NCBI GenBank assembly: GCA_024362935.1 | Contig: JANCRA010000005.1 | Span: 25,318,235-25,382,234 of the forward strand | Length of the DNA: 64,000 bases | Source: Setophaga petechia | Lineage: Eukaryota > Chordata > Aves > Passeriformes > Parulidae | Reading direction: 5' to 3' | Shown: positions 38,213 through 51,578 of the stretch, one piece after another | Position numbering within the stretch: position 1 is the stretch's first letter | How the letters are laid out: each line of letters starts with the position of its first letter | Made by a program: the position numbers and the translations under genes | The notes under the pieces: model-generated | What the model saw: the letters and a program-made list of their open reading frames with translations, nothing else | What the model was told of the DNA's origin: nothing | Database searches by the model: none

Positions 38213-41200
38213 AACCAGCCATCCTTCTTCTCTGGGTCTTGAGCTTTGACTTTGTTACAAAGGGAAAAAAAAAAAGAATGACATGTCACAGTGAGTTTAA
38301 CAGAATGTCTGGACCAGAAAGAAACATTGAAGGAAAAAATAACCAGCTACGTATTGCTTTTTACTGAAGCATGGTTTTACTACCCAGTTTGTGCCATTGG
38401 AGGCAGAATTGACAGCCATGCTTCATCATGGCAATGGGAGAAAGTGCTGCAAGGAGTGCTTTAATTTAAATGAGAAATGCTCTAAGAGGAAAAAAAAAGC
38501 CTAAAAGCTTGGTAATAACATTAATAACCACTTCTTACAGGTTTTTACTAGCCCACTAAAGATCAGACAGCATGTTAAGGTCCCAGTGGCTGAATAGTAA
38601 AGACCTGGGCCCAGGTTATTACTTAGGAAGATTCTTTTAATGATTTCTGTTATTAGTTGAAAATCATTTGAATAGTACAGCTGAATGGTCACCATGCTTT
38701 AAATTAATTTCGAATGAAAAATGAGAACAGGGTAGAATTTGGGTTTATGCATTTCTGAAAGCACTCCACAAAACCAGCATGGATAGCAGTTGTGCTGTGA
38801 ATGGGCAGGCAAAGGGCAGAGGTTTCCCTGCTGGGGAGGAGCTCTTCTGGAGTGTGATCAATTCCTTCTGAAAAGCAATTTTGACTATGGCAACAGAATT
38901 TCTTTTAAATCTAATTAAAGCTCCTAAACCTCCACAGACTCCTTAATTCCTACTCTGTTAGCCTTCAAAAAAGCAGAGACCCCTAGAAGGGTTAGGATGA
39001 GGCAAAGGGGTCCGGGTGGTATTTCTGGCTTTGCTGCTGCATTGAAGCCCATGTTGGGGTCTCACCTCTGCATCTTGCTCCCCTCTCCCAGATGCCTGCT
39101 TTTGAGGAAAGCAGGTGGCTGTCCTCGGGGCAGAGGCAGCAGGGTCCCCCTGTCTGTTGGGAGTTGCTACATGGTGAGACAGGGCAAGTATTACCATAGC
39201 ACAGTTTTCACTTCAGCATCTTGCTCCAGTAGCGGCAGTACTTTATTGTATTCGTTTGAATTTGCGTTCAAATGCAAAATTCAACTGAGAAGCCTAAACA
39301 GTTGCTTCTCTTGCTGGCTTAAGAAGCATATGTGCTTTAAAAAGAAGTTTTCTCCCCTCCAATGTAACCTGGTCAGCATCTTCTCAGAAATGTGACTCAG
39401 AAGACCAAAGGCCAAGAACTCTTTTAGTCTATAGGAAGAGCTTTTGGTCCACACTGATCTGCAAAACAAAAGACCAAAGAGACCTTGAAATCTCAGCCAG
39501 GTCTCTCCCCAGCGGTGCATGGGGGTTCCTGAGCAACAAGCATGACTGCTTAGCATTGAGAGTGGGTTACCAGTGCCCAGAGGTTAATGACTCACACAGC
39601 ATTATGTTGTGCTGAATAATGAGGAACATCTGAAATGACACATGTTGTAATGACTCGCTACTTAAAGTACCAATCTGCTTACGATCCCTTTAAGCTTGAG
39701 GAGATCACAGAATAGCAATGTCTTGTTCAATAGGTGCTACTTTATTTTATGCCTTCTGGTAGAAGAGATGTACCATGCCTGAGAGCATATGAACAAAACA
39801 AGTGTGGAATTGAGTAGGAAGGATTATTGCTCTAGTTGTTGTGAATGCTTTTTAGGCATTTATAGAGCACCAGCTAACACGTTTCAGGTTTTGTTTTTGT
39901 TGATTTCAGAGTTTTAATCCTGGTTGTCACAGTTCCTATATTTGTAGGTTGGATTTAGGGAAGGAGAGAAAGGGGAGCTTTGCCTGCAGGATGAGATTAT
40001 CAGAAACTGGTCTGAGATTTGCTGTGGAAAATAAACTAATGCTAGAGCAAAGCAGCAACACTGTCTTATGGTTTGGTTGCTGATGGGAGGGAGTTTAATT
40101 TAATGGCACTCTAAATTCTGATGTTAACCAATCTGTGACATAGTTTGCTCCATTAGGGATTGAGAATAATCTATTTTCTTGCAGACAAAATAAGTTGTTC
40201 ATGCTGTCATAAGAAGTCATACCTAATCTTACAGAAAAGCTTTAGACCTGTCAGACACTGCTTGCCTGTCTTACTGTTGTTTCTGCGGTCTGCTCCCCTG
40301 CATGGAAAGCTGGTATGTGATTTAATTGTACACTTGCTCTTAGATGTAAAAGCAAGTGTGACACCTGAATGTCTCCAGTTGCTAAAAATGGCCCAGGGAG
40401 CGGCTGGGGCCCAACACCTCTGTGGTGTGGCCCTCTGCAAACAATAAAGGACTTAGTTCTCCAGCTGCTTTAAGGCTGGACTTCAACTAGAGAAATATAA
40501 ACACCTCTCTGCACTTACCTGCTGGGACTGTGGTGCTTTAACTGTTTGTTTCTAAATATTTTAAGCTGTAATATTGAAGAGAGAGAGAAACTGTGCATAT
40601 AAACTCTTAGACTTTGCAAAAGTGTATGCAAGAGAGGAGAATCAGGCCTGTCTGCATTGCATCTGGAATGTATTGCTCGAATTTCAAACAAACTTATCTG
40701 GACTCGTCCTTCTCCAAGCCAAATAGGAATTCTTTAAAAAGGGAAGAGAGATTCTTCCACTCTTACACCCACCACTCACACACACACCCCCCTGCCTTGA
40801 AATGCAGGTCATTAAAGGATCATTATTTTTATGGGTCTGCAAAGCCTGTAGAAGTCAGAGCTGTGTAATATACATTGCAGAGTGTTCTGCTAATCCAGTC
40901 CGACCGCAGTCGTGCCTGGCCCAGGGAAGAGGGTCTGGTAACTGGAAACCTGACACTGAAGGAATTCCAAACACAGTCCTCAAACTAAAAACAGCTCTCT
41001 CTGCATGGCATGTGCTACATGAGAGCCAGGGATTGTGTTCGTTTATGTTATCTGATTTTTCAGCCTTGTATTGTTGATAAAAAAACAGGAGAAGGAAGCA
41101 CCTCCACCAGCTCAGCCCATAAATAAAGTGTGTATGGTGTGTTAGAGGTTAGTATGACATTGCAAGACATCTGCCTTCTTCTGTGGGGTACAAGCCTCTC

Positions 41201-44200
41201 TCACAGACAGCAGCCACTGAGCACTTCCTTGTGCTGCATAATCTTCCCAGCACCAGGTACCAAATTTGATTCCCAGTGAATTTTAAATGCAGACCCTTTA
41301 TTTGGCTGTGGGAAGTATTGATCTGAAAGGGCAAAGAATATTTATTATAGGATTATCTCACCTATTAAGATACAGAGACCCACCTTAATGCATCTCTGTG
41401 ATTTCTTTGAAATCTGCAGTGATTTGAAATTTCATTAATTTATTTATGTTATATGCATGTTGAATATTAAGCAACAGGAGTTCTTAGAGCCACTGACTAC
41501 AAACAGCACTGCAGTATCTTTAATACTTTATCTGGAGAGATAGGCACTACGTGATCTTTTCAGTTAATTGTTTTTAGTGTTTGTTGAGAAGAGCTTTATA
41601 AAGACGCAGTGTAATGTATTTGATACTTCAAGATTGTTTGTTTGCATAATTTAATTCTTACATCAGCTTCTCTTTTCTTCTTTAAAAGTAGATCCTCCTG
41701 GCTGAGAACAAACATCACACAATCACACTGCATACAGTGGAGTTCTTCACTGAGAATTTGGACACAGATAGGATCTTGTTGCTTTCTCCTGTTCTTTAAT
41801 CACAGCCTGGGCTGTCTGATGCCGTCACCCAGAGTCTCTGTGTGTCTTGCTTAGACATGAAAGAGACTGCAGCCAAATGTGGGCTTTCCATTTGCTACTT
41901 AGTCTGTGGCTGTCTTTGAAGTTTATTTCAAGAAGTACTCTCTAACAAAGTAAGAAGGCAGGTTTTCTTGTGAGAATTTATCCCTTGCAAAATATTCCCT
42001 CAGCAGCAAGGAGGAGATAGTGATGTAAGAAGAGAGCATTCCCTTCCTTGCTTTTTACCAGGTACTAAGAGGGTGACCTCTGTGACTTTCCCTATAGAAC
42101 AGAGGGAAGAAAAACCCTTTGTCACAATGAAATCCAAACCCCCAACGTGATGGGGCACAGCACGAGCAGTTAGACCTTCATTTTGCTTTCCTTTCCTTTC
42201 AGATAGCCCAAGCACATGTCTCCAAGGATGTTAAAGGTGACCTGCAAATGGAGGTTATCAGTGAAATGCAGTAAACCTGAAATGTAATTTTTTTTTTCTG
42301 ATTAGGTTTTTGAAGCATCAGGTATTTATGCCAGTCTCTGTAAGATTTTCCACAGTTGAAGAATTACTAAAGCAGGGGTTAAAAACAAAAAAAAAAGAGG
42401 AAACCTTCAGATACCTGTGACTAAATAATATTTTCGGTAGAAGAAGTCTTTCCTAAGTGTTCCAAATCCTGTGGTTCAGTTTTAAATAAAAAATAAACCC
42501 AGAAGCTCTTAAAAATTCTGCAGTAAAGCTAGAAGATGCTATATTTTTTGTGCTTGGAGGATAAATAAAGCAGAGATAGAAAAACAAGCCTGCTTTAGGC
42601 TTTACCTGTCATAGAGAAAACAACAACACATTAATTGAATATCAGTCAAAATTACCTGCTTTTCTTGGACAAGACTACTTTGTGCTCCTAATGCTTAAAA
42701 TGGATCACAGTTGTTAACTTGTGAATTGTTTTAAAAGATAAACTGGTAGAGCTGCAAACCAGCATATGAAGTGAAACACATTCAAAACTGCCTGTGTGTG
42801 ATGTGTAATTTCTCTGCAGGGGAAGGAAGATGAGACTTCGCTTCCTCAAAGCAGAAGGGGCACCATTTTAAGGGGCACCTTGCTCATGACATTTTTGACA
42901 AGTGTTTTCACTCTACCCCACCAGTTTCAGTCCTTTGTGGAGCCTGGTGCTTGTCTCTCCCTTCATTCAATTGCTTCCTGCAGCGGTAGCCTCTGCTTCT
43001 AGCTAGACCCACATCCACAATGCACTTTCCAGTGGGACCCAGCAGAGCTGAACTATCAGCAAAACCAGGTTTTGTGCTCTGAGATCCGTTCCTTTCCAGG
43101 ATGTTGTGTCAGCTTCCCTGCCTTCTGCCTGCCATTAATTGCGCTGTATCCCCAGGTCAAACAAACGGCCAAAAATCTGGAAAACAGCTGACAGTCAGAG
43201 CAGCTCCTACTCAGCATGTCCTCTCAGAGGGCACGGTCCTGGCCTGGTCCTTTTGAGTGGCTGGACCTGCTTGACCCAATTTGTGGATTTTTGATCACTC
43301 CCCTGGGTCACTGATTTTCCACTTGAGATTATTGTTTTGACCCCCACACCATGGGTCACTGGGGAGGTGTGATATGGCCCTGTGAACTCTGAACTCATCA
43401 GAAGCCAACAAAAACAGTACAGAGAGGAGAAGAATTTCATTAGGACCTCCTCAGAGGTGGCAGTGTCTGCTGAGGGAAAAGGTAGGAGTTGTTTTTCTTC
43501 TTGCAGAAACAAGCACAGCATCTACAAGGAACTGCCAAGTAGAAAGTGTTTGGTTTGTTTTGTTTTGGCAATTTCTTTAAGGATAAACAATAGCATGTAC
43601 TTTTACACCGTGAGCTATCGAGTGAGAAGGTTGTTGGTTCAGAGGAGCTGTCCTCTTCCTGCTGGGAACTGCCCTCAGTGTCTCAGGCTTACTGCTAATG
43701 GTGACAGCATTTCTGCAGGCAGATTTGGTATTTGCAGTTGTTTCTTTTACATTAGAGAGATTAACTTTCTGATGGTTAATTTGTCACGCTTGAGGAGGGA
43801 AGGGCAGTTTTTTGCTGTTTTTTAAGATTGGTCAGATAGAGATTCATGGGGACTCTGTAGGCTGGTCGGTTGCACTGTGAGCAGCTCTCTGAGAATGAAC
43901 TTCACCAGGCATGAGTGGTAGGTGAGGAAGAATGAATCCTCAGGAAATAATCTGGCTTCAACATGCTGTGCTTGTCCTAAAAGGGAAAAAAAGTGTTGTC
44001 ATTGTAGCTTGTGTACCTGTGAGTGTAACACCCACTGGGATCGCTAGGGAAAGTGAGCTGGAGAGTGTGGAGCAGCCATGAGGATGTCTTCTGTGAAATC
44101 TCCCTCAGTCATGCTGCCCAGAGTCAGCCTTTTGGACAGTTACCAGTTTTTCCCAAGGTTTTACTCAGGCAAAAATTCTTCTAATTGTTGCCTGTATTAC

Positions 44201-46947
44201 TGCTTGTATTTTCCCCAAGGCTGCTAAAATAACTCATATACCCGTGTCTTCCTGGGGCTTTCCTAAAAGGTTTGTGTGAAGTGGATTCCTGTCAGATCTC
44301 TGTGTACAAACTGTCCTTCCAGCTGCTAAGGTATGACTGGGCAAGACACTCAAGAGTTATACCAGCTATGGGTGTTTTGCTCTCAGAGAAAGGAAACTGG
44401 CGCTGACAGTGAACAACTTGGGGTTCTATCTTTTAAAGAAAGATTTTGCTCTTCCCACATGTTGTTCTGCAGTTTGTCTACCCAGCCACAGATGGCATTA
44501 GCTGTAAGTGAAGCAATGGTGGATTTAGTTCGCTAGGAGAGGGAACAGCAGTGGGGATCTGATGGCATTCGCTCAGGCAGCTTGGGGCCATTTCTCAGGT
44601 CTGGCACGCTTTGGTTGCCCAGGCCCATCTTTGCTGCACTGTCCTGGGCCAGAGCAGCCTGATGAGTACACAACCCTCTGCACAGTCACAGCTTCTGTGG
44701 CAGCAGTGTAACACTCATTCCTAAGACTGGACTGGCTGAATTTTCCTGGAAACAGTTCTTTTGGCTGGATGGCAAAGCACCCCTCTTTTTCCTGCATCTT
44801 GCAGGCCTCTGGTGTCAGTTGAGGGATGAGTTGTGTACTGAAGCCTCAGTATGTCATACTGATGGCTCAGTCCCATTGTCAGCCATCATTTTGATGCTAA
44901 TTCATCTCGAATTTATTTTTTTAGAGTGATTCAATTTACAGTTAGAACTCTGTCCAAAAACTACCACTGGGTTTTCAGTGAATTCTGGGTCAGGTTCCAA
45001 GCTCAGTCCTTTTTAATGTAATTCACAAGAATTTCATTGATTATAGCTGCCGATGAGAACACCTTATAAAACCAATGTACAGGATTTTGAACATGATCCT
45101 TTTATTAAAAGGTAATGGGTGTAAGTTTGACATTTGTTCCTCTTGGTGTGCTGCTTGACACAAAGCAGCTCCTACCATAGCAGAACCTTTTATGATTGGA
45201 AGTGCATTTTTGTGCACAGAGGCATTGAAGCTGAGTGTGATGGGACTGACTAGTGAACAAGCCTTCATGCATGTGGAAAAAAACATGGAGCAGCTCTTTG
45301 GCCTGCCCTGGAAATGAAGCTCTGTTGCAAGGTGTAGGTGTGTGAGCAGTGACGGTAATTGTCTCAGTACGTACAGTTAAGAGTGGTTTGGTATCTCAGA
45401 GAGTGGCTTCAGGCCCTTCAGCACTTTGTCTGGACTGTCTCACCAGGAGGTGGGGGGGGAAGCTAGGAGTGCCTGTCTTTTATAATGTTCTGTTTTTAAA
45501 TCAGAAAGTCTCTGGGGAGCATAGGGTCCTAAAAGTCCAAGGCCTGGAATGCTTCCTTTTGCTCTTTCCATTTTAAACAGGAAACATTTGCACTAAGTTA
45601 TTCCAGGAGGAGAATTGTAGGTTCATTTCAAGGCAGATAATGTTTGTTCATTGCCTATGTCCGTGATTTACCCCATGGGCTTAAACGAGTGCAGCAGAAA
45701 ACCACATGTTTTGTTTTACTACATGTTAAACAAGTTCCAGTGGTGTCTGGGAGCCCAGGTTAAGAAAGAAGGAGCATGCTTGTAAAATCTCTGTGTGAAC
45801 AAGAGAGTCATTGACAAATTTTGAACACCTGATCTGCTGTACCAGAATGATGACTTTTTTCATAATCTATGCAAAGAATATTTAAACAGTTGATGAGTTC
45901 AGTCCCAAAGACACAGAGAGGGTGTAATTGATCTATATAATTGATCAACTTCCAGCCCCTGTTTTGGGTCAAACCTCTGTCTTCTTCCCTAAGCTGTCAT
46001 TTGGAGAGAAGCTTCCTGTGCAGTCAATGAGGGGTTTTGTCCAAAGTGCAAAGACATTTACAGTCAGACTGGCAAAAACTCCTAATTAAATTGAACTTTG
46101 GGGGATGCTCTGGTGACATGTCTGTGAGAACAATTATTTTTGCCATTTCAAAAGTATCGCAAGTTAAGTTGTAATAGGAAAAAATATCAATGCTTCATTA
46201 GTGAAAATCATGAAATTAAGATGCAGAAGGCTACAGAGAGGACTCCATGGCACATCCTCGGGGGTGACACATTCACATGTTGCTTTTCACGTGAACTAGG
46301 GCTTGTGAGATCCATACGGATGCAGACAAGTTACAGGGCTGTTGTAATATCTGGCCTTTTAGATCACAGATTTTTTGAAACTTCATTGGCAACTTGCCCA
46401 TTAAACACAGGTATTGTAGCCTGACATCCCCAGTGTTTCTTCCCCATTTTTTCCAACTATGGTGTTTGGAAAGTTTTACAGGCTGACATATTGGGAGAGA
46501 ATAGTGGGAAATGGCCTGGAAAGCGTGAATATTTGTGCATGTAAAGCTTATGGGATTTGCAGACTTACAGACCCAACTCATCTGTTTATCCTCAGGCTAG
46601 ATAAGATTCAGTCAAATATGCATTGTTTAAAGGAGCTTTGTTTCCATTATGGCAAATGGATCACAGGAGACTGACTTTGGAAGCTGAAGGGCTCCAGTGC
46701 TCCCCCATTGTAAAAGGGCTGTGATGTGTATTGGACCCTTCCTCAAGTGTCCTGGATGTTACAGACTTCTGTAGCATGCAGGTGGGAAGGTTGTTATCCT
46801 TGAGAAGTTCTTTTCATTCATCAGGACTTGTCATGCTTGAGGTGGCATTTCCTCTCCCAAAGTAAACATAGATTGTATGTACAATAATGTATCACTGGGC
46901 TGGTCGACTGCCTTTTTATGTGCTTTATTATGTTTTTTCCTCCTCAG

Positions 46948-47302
46948 GCGTGGACCTGCAGAGCCACTAGAATATTTAACAGGGCCACGAGTAACGTACA
47001 AAGAGAGAGATCTTCCCTACTACCATGGAGGACAGCCTGTTATCCACCCATCCAAGGGGAACTACATCCGTGTGCCGGACACAAGAGTGGCAGAACTGAG
47101 GTACCCTCAGTATTACCCAGCCCAGCCCATGGCAAACCAGCATAAAGGACCCCTCCGGCAGGACGTGCCGCCTTCCCCTCCGCAGTCCCATCGAGCACCA
47201 GCTTACAGTGAAATGGTCCGACACCGTGGGACCAGTCCAGACCAGTACCAGTACAGGCAACAGGATCCCAGGCACAAGAACCCCATGACTGCAGCTGTAT
47301 AG
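46948..47302 (+). CDS. PARD3B: PARD3B terminal coding exon
   Basis: This is the last coding exon of PAR-3 beta. The first G completes an Arg codon begun in the previous exon. The frame then reads RGPAEPLEYLTGPR, YKERDLPYYHGG, HPSKGNYIRVPDTRVAELR and YPQYYP, and later KGPLRQDVPPSPPQ, QYQYRQQDPRHKNPMTAAV and TAG. The KGP.RQDVPPSP block is shared with the PAR-3 tail as I remember it, and the ending MTAAV matches my memory of human PARD3B. The region is rich in Pro, Tyr, Gln and Arg and probably disordered. The acceptor is strong (TGTTTTTTCCTCCTCAG). The open frame also runs upstream to an ATG at 46877, but that part is intron. The last three residues (Ala-Ala-Val) could be a weak PDZ-type C-terminus; this is inference only. 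Confidence 0.95.
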
Positions 47303-50135
47303 CCGTGCACTGGACTTGGGCACATCATTCTTGTAGAGTTGTTCCTAAGCGTAGCTGCCTGTAAGAATGGCACACGAGACCTGGAGTCGTTCTTACTGAG
47401 CTGGGCTCAGCCTAGGTGCTTTCTAGCAGGCGAACTAAAGCCACGTGAGGTACGATGTGTTTTGAGTATGTGAGGTACCAGACAGTTGAGTGTTTTTTAA
47501 TTCCTTTTTAAAATAGAAAGTGGCTGCTGGGAATGAAACACAACACTTAATACACCTCAGGGCTATTTACTGAATCCAGTTACACCTTTACACTACATAG
47601 CTGTCTGTGTAAGGGCAGCGGAGTCACCAGAGTTTACTTCAGAGTGCTGTTGTAGAGCCTTTTAAGTGAGAACACAGCATGCAGTACGGACTTCTTGCCG
47701 AGCTGGGCATCTTGTGTATCTAGTGTGTGATCATGACAAGGGACTGCCACAGAGATGGTGGCCACATTCCAGGCACGTCCTGACCAACAATTCTGCTTTA
47801 AGGATGCTGCAGTTCCAGATTTGTGATTTGGCCTCTGTCTTCCTCTGTCTTTTTGGTGGTGGCAGCATTTATCTTATAGCCTTCATTTTTGCAGTCTGTG
47901 TATTGAGAGTCTTCTCTTATTGCACCTGCTGCACTTGGAGTAGGGTAAAAAGCCTTATCCCCTATGCTTGGGCAGGCTCTCAGAGGACAGGCATCCACCT
48001 GAGAACCGTGTCTGTAGAGGGGGGAGCGCGTGCTTGTGAGTGTTGGTTAGTTATACAGCGTGCAGTCTTTAAATGTAAACCCTGGAGAAGAGATCCTCAG
48101 CTGCTGTCAGGAAGTGTTGCTTGAGGGGTTTCAGTGGAGCTGGCCTACAAAGAAGTGACCAGGGAGGTGACTATGGGCATGGACTCCATAATTCATATTA
48201 AGTTCCTGTGTCAGGTGCTGCCTCGGCTCCATCAAGGCAGCCCATTCCAGGTGGTGTTGGAGCCTAGTGCCTGCCAGCAGTGCGTCTGCCCAGCCAGCCC
48301 AGTGCCACCACAAGGCACCTGTTCCTGGGGGCCACCTTCCGTGCACGAGAGAAGCTCAGCCTTGGGCAGCGCCGGGCCCCGCCATGCCAAGTGCCAAACT
48401 ACTCGAGTTCCTGCAACCAGAGGCCATGAGGTCTGTGAGGAAAGGCGCTTTTCACAGCAAGGGGTGAGGGAAAAGACAAGGAAAGTAACAGGAAGGGCTT
48501 CAAGACCCTGGGGCCCAGGAGGAAGATGTGAGAAGAGCTGTTTGTAGCAAGTTATTTGCGGCTGTGCATAGGAAGAGAGAAGGTGTGGGTGGGGAGGGGA
48601 TGTCAGCAGCACAGCAGAGCCATGGTGGGGGGACAGGGTGGTGGGGTACATGCTCAGTCATTTGCCCCAAACAGCCTGAGTTTGCTCTGCAGCCAGAAAT
48701 GTGTGTCCCCAGCCACAGGGACCTGTGCAACCTGACCCAGGAGGGCTCTGAGCTTTTAGAGATCTGTCTCAAGGATTTTGTCAGGAGGATACCATGCAGT
48801 ATTGTGACCTAGAAAAATGTTATTTCCAAGTGTCCTTAACTCCTCAACTTCAGCCTTTTGGAAGTGTCACTAAACCACTAGGCCTCCTCTCCTCATCAGG
48901 AAAAGACTGTGACCTGGGCAAGGATTAAGCATAAGGATTTCTTTGATGTCATTTTGACACATTTGGTATGCAACATATTAAATCACATGATCACTTCCCA
49001 GATGTTAAATACCATCAGGAAGGTTTCTGCTAGGAGTATGTCCTGCTAGCAGGTAATGGCCCTGATGAGAAGCAGCGTTTAATCCCAGCCTACTTTCTTC
49101 TCCACTGATGGTGCTGGTTAGAGCCTGGCATAACACTCAGGCACAAGGAGCACTTGCAGCTGCCTGAGTGGCTGGCAGGCTCTAGTGCTTGCATTCCCAT
49201 CAGCTTCCACCCACCACAGGCTGGGAAGCAGGAGAGAGGAGACAGCTTTCCATGGCAGAGGAGCACCTCCATGATTCAGACAGTGGGCTGGACTCCCTGG
49301 GGCAGGGGCAGGCACAGCTCTAAATCCAGTCAGGAGGAAGCATTGGTGGGAGGGAGAGAGGAAGAGGAATGCATCTGATTATGAAGCAAGAGTCTTTGCT
49401 TCTTACTCCATTTCTTTCTGCTCTCTTCCCTAGTAATGTAGGAGGGAAAAATCTCTGGAGGGAGTGTTGGGTGTAAAGCTGGATGTCTCTCAGTACCTTC
49501 CATTAATAAGGCACATTCCTCAAGGGAACTGTGCCTGTCATGTACGTGCTCTGCACAGCCCTGTACTTCTCTCAGAAAGCTTTAGATGCTGTAGGATACT
49601 CAGCCAGGACTTGGCAGCCACAGGATTGCCGCTGGTGTTATAAAGGCCTGTTGAAATTGAAGCAAAAACAAATTAAAATACTTTCCTTTCCCTCCTTGAA
49701 ATATAATCCCTGATACATTTGATCCAGCTGCAAAGAAACTAATGTTTGCGACAGTGGCTTTATCAAGCCAGGCCACAATTAAGAACAGCTCTGAATATAA
49801 GCTACTGCCTTTGTAAATCACTCTCAACTAACCCTTCAAATGGCATCACAGCACAGTGAACAGAACTTATTTACAGTATTTCATGAGCCAGGGCCAAATA
49901 AAATCTGGATGGAAACAGCTCCTAGATTATTTATAGCCTTTGAGGGTCCTGCCCAATGTCTCCTCATAACCTGAATCTTTCCTTAAGAGCTCCCCTTGAT
50001 GGTATTGGCTCCACTCAGTTGAGGCAGACAAATCAAACAAACACCCTCTAAGCTGTTAATCTTACCTTACCCAACAGGTTATTAAATGATGCTTCTGCTC
50101 AGTAAGCAGAAATCAGTAGAGAGCTTCTTCCAATC

Positions 50136-50155
50136 AAAAAAAAAAAAAAAAAAAA
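50136..50155. repeat. A20 homopolymer inside the 3' UTR
   Basis: Twenty consecutive A's on the sense strand. Oligo-dT priming at this site could mimic a transcript end. An ATTAAA about 55 bases upstream is too far away to be a typical cleavage signal. Confidence 0.85.
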
Positions 50156-51572
50156 GTAAGTATAATATATGGATGCATCCTACAGGTAAGGAGCTAAGGA
50201 GGAAAAACAGTGTGACCTAACTGGGGGAGCAAGACCAAAAAGTATTACAGAGTATCTCATCAATCTCTGGTGCCATTGTTCTGGGAGAAAATTGCCATTT
50301 CCTGATTTAATATCTGGTAGAAGTACAGTATTTTCAAAAGTATAATGTGTAACTACAGTATATATAGTCAGCTTTTCTGCAGTATAAAATGTATGATTTT
50401 AGCACCATATTGTGGAAAAATATGTACCGTGCAGAATTCACGAGGTGCTACAACTGACGGTTGAAAATACACACTTGCAAAATCCAAAAGAGCCGTTAAG
50501 TAACAAGTTGTTCTTTTCCCATATGTCCATATGTTTGGGAAAATTATGAGTCTGAAATGCTCTTGACACATAATTGCCTCGCAGTCCCTCATCCAAAATG
50601 TGCCAGTCCAGCAGCAGAGTCACTGACATAGTGGGTGTGAAGGGAGAGCTGGGTTTGCCACAGGAGCCACCCTAAGTGTGTGTGTGTGAGCAGGCATCAA
50701 GACCAAGGGAGAGAGGCCCGCACTCACGTGAAGCTGGAGCTTTGATTTCCTGAGCTGGTGGCGTGCAGCCTGCATTTCTGGCTCTGGCACAGGGCCAGCC
50801 AGGCCCAGCAGTTGAAAGATTAAGAGATAGAAAAAAGAGCCTGTGGATTTTCTGAGTGACCACCCACTAGTGAGCCATGATCTTGGCCTGTGAGCCGACG
50901 TTACCACTGTGATATATTACGATGCAGAAGTCTCTAGGGCACCCCTCAAATGCGTAAAGAAACATCAACTGCCCTTTGTGGGGGAAACTAAGCATAGAGA
51001 AGAAAAAAAAAGGCTCTTGCCTTGAAAAAGTGCATACAGTCCTGAATTCCAATTCACTCCAGCTTCCTGATCTAGAAATAGCTTCACATGCTGCCTAATT
51101 TTTTTACAGATGAATTGTGCTACCTCTTCCTCCCAGCCATCACAGATTTGTTTATCAGAGTTAGTGCTGCGAGTGAATCCTAGCGACTGCTCTGCCAGGG
51201 CCACATCCTGACACTGCTCTGAGCAGGGGCTGCTTTGCACTTTCAAAAGGCCCCACACCTGTGCTCCCCGTCACAGTTGTCCTGCAGGGTCCTTAAGCCT
51301 TACATGCAAAATCAGAAGTGCTATTCACTATCTCTGCATAGGAAAGAAGGCTTTGTAAGACACTATTTTGTTACTGTGGGGGAGAGAGAGGTACTTGTGA
51401 TCCTGACAATATCTGTGTGTTTAAGTGAAACTGATTTAAAAATCATGTGTGATTGTTTTGGGGGAGAAATTGAACACGTAATTTGACAGGTTTTTTTCTA
51501 GTACCACGTCAAAGATTTTGATCTTTTGTTACATATGGCTATATAAATTTTACCTGGTTTATTTTGCATTAA

Positions 51573-51578
51573 AATAAA
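51573..51578 (+). terminator. PARD3B: Poly(A) signal AATAAA, likely main PARD3B site
   Basis: The canonical hexamer lies in CATTAAAATAAAGGC. About 20-55 bases downstream comes ATGTACTTGTATGTGG and a T-rich, GTGT-containing stretch, the usual downstream element. Cleavage is expected near 51,593-51,608. Confidence 0.65.

Larger units (their letters stand above)
20382..46947 (+). other. PARD3B: PARD3B last intron (about 26.6 kb)
   Basis: The donor is GTACAG at 20382 and the acceptor is TGTTTTTTCCTCCTCAG ending at 46947. The intron falls after the second base of a codon. Contents are repeat relics at 23.6 and 33.4 kb, G14 with a G/T-rich tract at 26.5 kb, T26 at 34.3 kb and an exon-like segment at 36.0 kb. 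A CpG-enriched patch lies at 37.2-37.7 kb and a C-rich tract at 38.2 kb. The remainder shows nothing I can name. No nested gene is convincing. Confidence 0.85.

Noticed and set aside
46877..46947. Upstream part of the 141-codon open frame that contains the last PARD3B exon, beginning at an ATG
   Set aside because: It includes the pyrimidine tract and acceptor of the last intron; the coding part begins at 46948.
48134..48651. Overlapping ORFs of 137 and 139 codons on opposite strands
   Set aside because: They lie in a GC-rich part of the probable 3' UTR, where stop codons are rare on both strands; no recognised protein.
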